From Adiantum capillus-veneris (lineage: Eukaryota; Streptophyta; Polypodiopsida; Polypodiales; Pteridaceae), in the NCBI GenBank assembly GCA_014529385.2, contig CM043958.1, forward strand, positions 85,357,525 to 85,421,524: a DNA stretch of 64,000 bases. The letters run 5' to 3'. The notes under the pieces were generated by a model, which was not told where the DNA came from, made no database searches, and saw only the letters and a list, made by a program, of their open reading frames with translations. The first letter of the stretch is position 1, and every line of letters begins with the position of its first letter. The translations under genes and the position numbers were made by a program. Positions 56,824 through 64,000 of the stretch are shown one piece after another.

Positions 56824-58619
56824 GTTATTAGATTTTATTTTTTCTCACATTTTCACATACAGAAGGATACCCTAAAATGGATTTGGGAAAAAAATTTACA
56901 TATTTAATAGAAAAAGAGTTGATCAAAATGTTGAAAAACATTAAAGAAAATTATTGAGATGTAGATTAAATGTGGTGTGATGCTCTACAGTACCGAATGA
57001 GGTACTCCAGAGTACCAAATTTAGTACTCCAAAGTAACAAATTTGGTATTGTACCTCTAACTTTAAATGTCACATCAAGCACAGGGAGTGAGCATGCAAT
57101 GTTTACTGAACACAATCATAATGCCAATGAATAGCGTACATGTCTTGACTTGTTGGTAGATTTTGTTTCATCTTCATCAAAGAGGAGCGTGGTCCCTTCG
57201 GAGTCAATATCACCAACCTTACATTGTTTTGCACTAGCCCTTGTGTTGGAACTGGTTTTGTGCTATGGCTCTATTTCTTCGGGGGATGGGGTGGAAACAC
57301 CTTTGTTGTTGCTTCTGCTAGGGGAGGACATTCTCCTCTTCAATGATGGTCTCTACAATGTGAGAAGATGCCCTATGTGCCTTGCACGATATGTATTGGC
57401 ATGGATACATCACATTGGTCATTGCAAACCATAACTATGAGCTTATATCCTCTTATTGCCAAACATATGTACCATTATCCTTGATCCTAAATCAATGGAT
57501 AGTAATGTGGTACAGAATAGAAGCCTTTCTTTGGAGTAAGTACGGTAAAGCAAATTGTTTTGCACAAGAGAGAAATCTTCCTCAAATAAAATGTTAAAGA
57601 TAGAAAAACAAGTAGAACTTGAAATTGGCTAACCTTGTTGCCCCTTGGAGAGCAGTTACCTTCACTTGAATGTGCCTTGTAGCCACATATGTTGAGGAAG
57701 TTAGTGCTGTCGGATGTACTTAGTATGCCCTCGTGGCTTGGTTCATATCAACGTCCACTAAAAAATACGTAGACATGTTACCAAGTTTTTTGAAGTTCAT
57801 ATGCAAATAACATATTCCAAACTTTGGAAGCTTCTAAGCAATATGCCTTAAAGTGAAGCTTTGCTTTGCATAAGTTCATCTAGGTTAGAAGAATAGAACC
57901 TTAACACGTTCTCTGAGTGACACACAAATGTCAAAGCAAAAGAGAATTGATATTGTTGATCTTTCATAGAAGAAGGGCCTTGCCGAATCATGCATCCTAT
58001 TGAGAATCATGAGATTGCCCAATATTAAAAAGATAGCTCTTGAAGCTTAGCTATCAAAGGTCATCAAACTGCCAAGCTCTACTTGACCGAAGCAACATTT
58101 GCTTGTCAAGTTGGCATTGTAGAAAATCTTACAAAATGGAATAAGTTCAAAATTGAAACTTAAATTAAAGGTTCTTACCAATTTTTTTGTAACCACCATT
58201 CCTAGCATCAAAAGTCAGAGCATGTATTCAATGTACTTCGTGTACTTATTTTTTTTGCAATCTGGCAAGTTGTAAATGTTGTGGAATGATTATGCATCAA
58301 ATGCATATACATAGATAATATGGATCTCTGTTCTAGGAAACCTTGCCTTATAATAAGTATTTCAAGAAATTACTGTGCTTGTAGCTACGTGTTGCATTCA
58401 CACATGTTCACCTATCATGGTAGGAGAAATTGTACATGGTTTAAAGGGTCATGCCCGCAAAAGATCAGGTATACCGTATCTTATTGATTTACCTAAATGC
58501 GAAGGACATAAGGAGAATCACCATATGTATGTAGCAGTCAACCTTTCTGAGAATCAAAGCAGAAAGCAACATTTGTAATTTCTAGACTACATAGGCTATA
58601 TCTAGTCGTCTATTGTATC
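56824..58619. other. Intergenic, no gene seen
   Basis: Includes a short run of four GTAC(T/C)-type repeats near 56988-57050 (GGTACTCCAGAGTACCAAATT and similar). Open frames such as 57150-57434 have no recognisable domain. Confidence 0.45.
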
Positions 58620-59128
58620 TTATACAAAGAGGTGAGTAGATAGATACCTACTTAATGACATATAAAAGATAGTTGACAAATTATTGATGACATTCATTAA
58701 GGTCCTATGAGTTCGGTGTGCATGGGGACAATGTTTTCTTTGATGTTGTCCCATGCAATTAAAGCATAACTTTTGCAATTTTGTTCTCTTAAACTTTGTA
58801 ATTGAAAGTCTCCTCTTGGCCACATTGATCGAAACCTTTTTTACCTTTTCTTCATGAGTGGTGAGTACATCTTGCAAGATGTATGAGGTGTTCAACTTCA
58901 TAAGTTGCTCCACCTGAGTAGTGAGTAGTTGAACTCGAACAACCAATTTGTGAAATCAATCATCAAACTTTCGAAGGTCATGGCACATGACGTACTCTTT
59001 TGCTTCAGGTAAATTACTGGTATCGTCCAGAATTTAAAGGAAACGTTGGGGAGGAGGAGTCGATTCCCTTGAGGAAAGTTCAAAATCAAAAAGATGATTC
59101 TCAGCCAGCCCCATGTCCAGAGAGTCAA
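58620..59128 (-). pseudogene. Retrotransposon gag remnant with zinc-knuckle-like motif
   Basis: Two overlapping minus-strand frames. One reads RVQLLTTQVEQLMKLN, then a basic stretch and LCFNCMGQHQRKHCPH. The Cys/His set resembles a Gag zinc knuckle with one residue fewer than the C-2-C-4-H-4-C norm. No neighbouring protease was found. Confidence 0.4.
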
Positions 59129-60062
59129 ACGCGGGGTCCATGAGGGATAGTTTGCTAAATCAAAATCAATAAATGCCTTGAAGAAGCCACCTTGAAAAAG
59201 ATTCGCCGATTGAGAATAGTTTCAAACCGCCTAAGACCCACTAAAATCGCAATTAATTAGCCTTGTTAATTTATTCAATAAATCAGAGATAATTGTTGAT
59301 GTTGAACTTGTAAACCGTTGTTGCAACTATCAGCTTTGTCGATTTTTGTGGCTTGTCAGAAAAGACCACGTCTTGTCCGATCCTATCACAAAAAACTAGA
59401 ACTGCACCCCTTTATTGTCATGGTGCAAAGAATCATGGTCAAACTGAGCTTGTTGACTTTGTGTGCTTGTTGAATCCACATAGTTGTCAAAATTATTAAG
59501 TCAAACTTAAGCAAGCTTGAAACAATTATCAACTGCATAAATTTTCAGTACATCCTAAAGTTGTTGTAGGTTCTGCTGTCATGAATTGCTTACTTCATGC
59601 AACTGTGGAAAATCGTCTTACTTGGCTAGGCAAGAACTTGAGGGCGGTGTGTCGGTGTGTGTCAGCGTGTGCACATCCCCTAAAGTTCTTAACAGTGGCC
59701 ACCCCTTATGTTTGTGGGGTCACTTAAGTGGAAAACAAAAAAAACATGGAGAAAACAAACGATGGCGGACGGTAAAGTCTACACAAGTGGAGAAAGTGAA
59801 CAAGGCAAGAATTCTGCTATGAAACGGGGCTCGGCCCTGTGTCGAGAAACCACCAGTGTTGCCTCGGGACACTAAGAAGCCCAACTTTGTCCTGTTTTGT
59901 GGTGGTCAACTCTTGACTCTTCCCGCTCCAAGGGCGCCTGTTGCACGTGATCGCCTCCACTCCCCTTCCTCGACCGCTTCTCCTTCTTCCCTCCACGGCT
60001 AAAGCACATGCAAAAGGCGTCCAAAGACCAAGAGACCACGTCTTCTTTTTCAGAAGCTCTAA
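59129..60062. other. Probable interior of an LTR element, no gene recognised
   Basis: It lies downstream (minus strand) of the primer-binding site at 60063. A basic minus-strand frame at 59872-60120 is not identifiable. Confidence 0.35.
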
Positions 60063-60224
60063 GCTCTGATACTAGTGTGAGAACCCAGGGAATTGCCTTG
60101 AGAATTCTCAGTCCTACCACCCTTTATATAGACCCTTGGTCATCCATTATCTAGAATCCCTTGTCCACATGTAGCAGTCAGTCCTTGGGTGGGTCCGTGA
60201 CCCCTCTAGATTTGCTCTTGGCCT

Positions 60225-60303
<79 letters not shown>

Positions 60304-60400
60304 GGCACCTTTCTCCAATAGCCTCTAGCCAACAATTTTCTCACCCGCATTAACGTCTTGCGTAAGTCCATAGGTATTCACTACGAGAGCATCTAGAGAA
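60063..60400 (-). mobile_element. Primer-binding site and LTR remnant, minus strand
   Basis: On the minus strand TAGTATCAGAGC (plus 60063-60074) follows an LTR end CTCACA. The LTR thus starts at 60076 on the plus strand as TGTGAGAACCC. A TATA-like TTTATATAGACC lies near 60122-60133. The second LTR was not found. The outer end is uncertain. Confidence 0.5.
60229..60299. repeat. (CT)n-(AT)n compound microsatellite
   Basis: About 42 bases of CT followed by about 28 bases of AT. Confidence 0.97.
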
Positions 60401-61860
60401 AGGCCTTGCCTTGGAGTCCAATGAAACCAGTAGAGAGCTTCATTGCACATCGCCTCTCAAAGAAAAGAAAGAGAACTGGAGACGTGGATCATCTCTTTCT
60501 TGTATGTATACATAATGTCCATATTGTCCTTCTCCCTAAGGTTAAAGTGTCAATTTTTTTGTTCTTCATCGAACGACCCTGCATTCTGTAACCACATGCG
60601 CCAACACATCAAGTTGTGTGCATCCGTCATCTGTAAAGTTGCAAAAAAAAACTGTACGAGCTCTAGGGTAAAGGGGCCAATATAAAGCCACTTAAAACAT
60701 GGGGGCCAATAGAGGGACATTCAATCTTGAAAGATATGAACTATTTAATAGGATTCACACTTTTCAATGAGATTGATACGAAAAGATAGGGCATACTATG
60801 CTCTTGCCATTCCCAATGCCATCTCAATCATAATTCTCATATTTTTTGGTTATATTTTCCATTTACTTTGAAGGAGGCCTTGTTTTGGACCCAGTCCGTT
60901 ATTGGCCCGTTTGCCCTACGCTTGCCAGTTCCAAGCTCCAGGGCATACTCACAAGCACTGCGTCTCTCCCTGCAGGCGGCCGTCAACCTTGCTGAGTGGA
61001 CACGCACCCCTTGCTGCTCTTTCCCTTGCTTCGTGCGACATCTTTGACTTGTTGCATCTCGCTTGATTCTCCCTAAACTTATAGACTAAACTCTAAAGGA
61101 GAACTTAATGAGAAAGACTAAAGGTGTGAAATGATGTATATGCAACACTATAATGACCTATACAAGGTATGGAAGTGCCCTTTGACCACCAATTCTCTCT
61201 CTCTCTTTCATCTAAAGGTTCTTTCACCCTTCAATTCATACGCGTTCATTGATTATTGGTTTTTCCATTTTAAACAAAATGGGGATTACCAACTCAATTA
61301 CTTATTTTTTGATAATTTGACGTTGGATGAATTAAATACCTTGTTGATCAGAGTAATCTCTCTATCTCTAATCATTGCTCTATACATAAAGGTATATTTA
61401 ATGGCTTTAAAATAAATATATTCACTATTTACATAGTGCAAGGACACTCGGAAGAAAAGAAAACGTTAAAGGAAAATTAAGCAAAGAAAAACACAAATGT
61501 AGGAATGTGCACTCGACCATCTCTCTTTGTATACACACAAAAAGTCTTTTGACTTTCCACTTCCATGGTTCTTTTCATTTCCTAAACTCACCCTTCACTT
61601 ATTCTCTTTTGATGTTTTAAAAGGCTTCTTAATTTTCCAAGATTGGGGAGACCTAATGTCTCTATCTCTAATCATTGCTCTATACACCTGTCTGTTGATT
61701 GACCTAGAATATTTGAATGTTTGCAACTTCAAGAGGGGCATAGCAACATCCTAGTTACAATACATTTGAAGCTACTTGACTAAAGCAACTATGATCTAAA
61801 AATTATGCGCAAAATTAGCGATCTTTCTCATACGATTGACTTGCCATTTCTCTTGCAAGG
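60401..61860. other. Intergenic with a weak ~305-bp duplication
   Basis: A 28-base block (TCTCTATCTCTAATCATTGC and the following eight bases) occurs at about 61357-61384 and 61658-61685. Flanking sequences are only loosely alike. No gene is recognised. Confidence 0.45.
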
Positions 61861-61871
61861 TTAACAATGCA

Positions 61872-62107
61872 AAAGTGAAGCACATTGATATTTCTTACTC
61901 TTTCATGAAAGTAAACATGCAGCTAGAATCATCTATTCTGTGTTTTATCCAACCCATAACAATGTAGAAGATGTGTTTGCCAAGGCACTCAATGGCTACA
62001 CAACTGAAGAGTATACTTCTGAGAGGCGGCATTGGTCATCCACGCTTAAGTTTCAATACGTAGCCGATCTTTTCACTCTCTCGACCTTCACTACCCATTA
62101 CAATTAA
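61872..62107 (+). pseudogene. Ty1/copia RNase H tail, second element
   Basis: KVKHIDISYSFMKVNM (61872-61919) is followed after a frameshift by ARIIYSVFYPTHNNVEDVFA and KALNGYTTEEYTSERRHW to a stop at 62105. This is the end of copia pol (usual form KHIDIRYHF ... ADIFTKAL). The rest of the element is not present nearby. Confidence 0.65.
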
Positions 62108-62600
62108 AACACTCTAGCACTTAATCAATTTACCTACAGGGCATAATTTCAGCTTTAATCACTAGTAATTACAATAGTTTCAATGACAAATCAGCCCGTT
62201 CTTTTTCGTATTCTTCAGTTGCTACAAAAGCACCACTATATTGTATAAATTTACTTTCAATTTGCAATCAATATATCTCAAGTACTATCAAATAGGTGAT
62301 TATTAATTCTTGCTTAGGTTAGAATAATGCATAACAACCATTGCCCAAGTAGTAATTTAATCGGTGACAGTGTTGAAATTCAATATCTATTTGCCTTTTT
62401 CTTCACAAAGATAGAGTATATTAATATAATGATAACCAATCTAGCGCACTTTTGATAATGGTACTTCTACAGCAAGAAGGTATTTATTTTCATTGCCATA
62501 GCTTCTTGAAAAGAATCTTTATACCCGGGCAAGTCGTAAGATGAATGGTATGAACCTGTATTTTGGATAATCCTACACTTGAGAAAGTCTAGGGGGATGC
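62108..62600. other. 3' flank of the PPR gene
   Basis: AT-rich, no gene. It would include the PPR 3' untranslated region, but no poly(A) signal can be assigned with confidence. Confidence 0.4.
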
Positions 62601-64000
62601 TTAGCCCGGACTATTGAGACCGTCCCAATCCTCTTCATGCTTTTCCCACCCTTGATTTTGCATCCACATTGCCTCAACCTCGTTTGCTTCATCGTACATG
62701 GCGGCATCTGCATAAATATTCCTCAAACACACAAAAACGCCCATGCCCCCTCCCTTGAGCTTGACTGCATTTTCAAAGGCATATCTTGCTACCTTCATAT
62801 CACCCCCATTTTGACAAGAACTTAGCACGATGCACCATGATACATAGTCAGGATGGTATGGCATATGTTCGACCAAAGATATTGCCTTGATTAGGTGCCC
62901 CGAACGGCCGAGGAGATCGACCACGGTAGTGTAATGCTCGAGAGTTGGAGTAACCCCATAATCACTTTGGATAGCCTCGAAGAATCTTAAGCCCTTTTCG
63001 ACTCCACCCTCATGATTAAATGCATTGAGGACAATCACAAATGTGCCAAGCTCTGGCTTCATACATTCACCTACCATCTTGTTGAAGGTGGAGATGGCAT
63101 TTCTGCTTTCTCCGACCTGACTATATCCGGCTATCAATGCTGACCATAAGATACTATCTCGGACTGGAAGCTTGTCGAACACAGATTGCGCCTCGGCAAG
63201 CATCCCAGACTGGACATACATAGTGACCATGATGCTCCCGACCCTTACATTACTGTCGAAGCCTTTCTCCATGATAGCCATGTGCAGTTCCTGCCCCTTC
63301 TCAATTACCCCAAAGCTGCAACATGCTTTCACACTGCATGCAAATGTGTGTGCATTTGAAGCCACGCTCTCGTGCTGCATCTGCTCTAAGCAGTTGAGTG
63401 CTTCTTCACCATAACCATGCGCTGCATATCCATCTATCATTGCAGTCCAAGCAATCACATTCCTGACTGGAAGCTTGTAGAGCAGCACCTTTGCTGTCTC
63501 AAGCAAGCCGCATGTAGCATACATACTAAGCAGAGCCCTTCCAACAATAGCCTCACTTTCGAATCCTTTCATCGTGATCTCCGTATGTATTTCTTGGCCC
63601 CTCTTGGTGGCTTTTAAGCTACCACAAGCTTTTGCAATACAAACAAGCGTGCGCGTATTCGGGGAGACACCCTCACTCTTCATCTTGTTGACACATAGCA
63701 GTGCTTCCTCAGCCTTACCATGGTCCACATAACCTGTTATCAACGTGGTCCACACAACGACATCCCTGTTTGGAAGCTCATGAAGAACTTCTTGGGCCTT
63801 AGACAAGGAGCTGCATTTGGCGTACATCTCAATCAATGCACTGCCAATGTACAAGTTTGCTTTGAGCAACCCTTCGCTGGCAATGGCCGCATGTAGCTCA
63901 CTACCAATTTCCAAATCTTTGAGCCCAGTACATGCTTTCAGTAAACACACAAAAGCGTAGTCGCTGGGATGAAGAGAGGTTTCCTTCTGCATGCTTTGGT
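62601..64000 (-). CDS. PLS-class PPR protein, 3' part; 5' end outside window
   Basis: PPR proteins bind single-stranded RNA in chloroplasts or mitochondria, in editing, splicing or processing. The visible 463 codons hold about ten repeats in P-L-S order, for example SALIEMYAKCSSLSKAQEVL (S), VWTTLITGYVDHGKAEEALL (P), TLVCIAKACGSLKATKRGQE (L). They end with L2/S2-like (HYTTVVDLLGRSGHLIKAIS) and E-like sections (YVSWCIVLSSCQNGGDMKVA). There is no DYW deaminase; the end GWEKHEEDWDGLNSPG is short. The frame is open upstream of the Met at 63992 to the window edge, so that Met is probably internal and the targeting peptide lies outside. It is intact and intron-free in the window. Confidence 0.92.
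   Translation of the reverse strand, partial: QSMQKETSLHPSDYAFVCLLKACTGLKDLEIGSELHAAIASEGLLKANLYIGSALIEMYAKCSSLSKAQEVLHELPNRDVVVWTTLITGYVDHGKAEEALLCVNKMKSEGVSPNTRTLVCIAKACGSLKATKRGQEIHTEITMKGFESEAIVGRALLSMYATCGLLETAKVLLYKLPVRNVIAWTAMIDGYAAHGYGEEALNCLEQMQHESVASNAHTFACSVKACCSFGVIEKGQELHMAIMEKGFDSNVRVGSIMVTMYVQSGMLAEAQSVFDKLPVRDSILWSALIAGYSQVGESRNAISTFNKMVGECMKPELGTFVIVLNAFNHEGGVEKGLRFFEAIQSDYGVTPTLEHYTTVVDLLGRSGHLIKAISLVEHMPYHPDYVSWCIVLSSCQNGGDMKVARYAFENAVKLKGGGMGVFVCLRNIYADAAMYDEANEVEAMWMQNQGWEKHEEDWDGLNSPG

Noticed and set aside
57150-57434. 94-aa Leu-rich open frame
   Set aside because: No start context, no conserved motif, isolated in non-coding sequence.

Overview
The window reads as nuclear DNA of a land plant with a large, repeat-choked genome. 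The only convincing host gene is the 3' part of a PLS-type pentatricopeptide-repeat (PPR) gene on the minus strand at the right edge (62601-64000). Its wording, the (GA/CT)n and (GT)n microsatellites, and the mix of Ty1/copia, Ty3/gypsy, Penelope-like and LINE retroelements fit a fern or another seed-free vascular plant. That placement is inference. No tRNA, rRNA, CRISPR or bacterial-type gene was seen.

Layout. 1-4740 is a decayed Ty1/copia element (LTR, primer-binding site, gag, protease/pre-integrase, RNase H tail, second LTR); its 3' LTR is split by a 245-bp MITE with an 8-bp target duplication, and the 5' LTR supplies the empty site. 4741-8200 holds short tandem and inverted repeats. 8201-9927 is a complete small LTR element on the minus strand (TG...CA ends, PBS, polypurine tract, 5-bp duplication GAGGT). 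12544-18935 (element A) and 20378-about 29260 (element B) look like LTR-type elements with coding remains but no visible reverse transcriptase: A has a zinc knuckle and two retropepsin-like stretches, B a long Lys/Glu-rich coiled-coil protein. Element B is interrupted at 23362-28328 by a probable TIR DNA transposon that carries a decayed kinase-like gene, a second coding exon and, just inside its left end, an array of eight hairpins.

33533-48213 is a Penelope-like retroelement (PLE) on the minus strand, with about 720-bp direct terminal repeats and a (GT)n tract at each end. It is split by a 9.57-kb Ty3/gypsy element (35548-45112) whose 2.07-kb LTRs are about 98% identical. 49980-51345 holds a chromodomain tail and LTR-like sequence of another gypsy element. 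51424-55840 is a nearly intact LINE (two ORFs, only two in-frame stops) flanked by (CT)n, followed by a second LINE fragment at 56043. 56800-62600 is mostly non-coding, with a gag remnant, an LTR/PBS junction and a copia RNase H tail. The PPR gene follows.

The coding remains are mostly transposon proteins; they give a nesting order (gypsy inside PLE; DNA transposon inside element B; MITE inside copia LTR) rather than a host pathway. The most unusual signal is the hairpin array at 23772-24364: eight stem-loops, each with a different stem sequence that still pairs (including G-U wobbles), all enclosing related loops with core GTCGGTAACGCGGC. This pattern suggests selection on structure and matches no family I can name.
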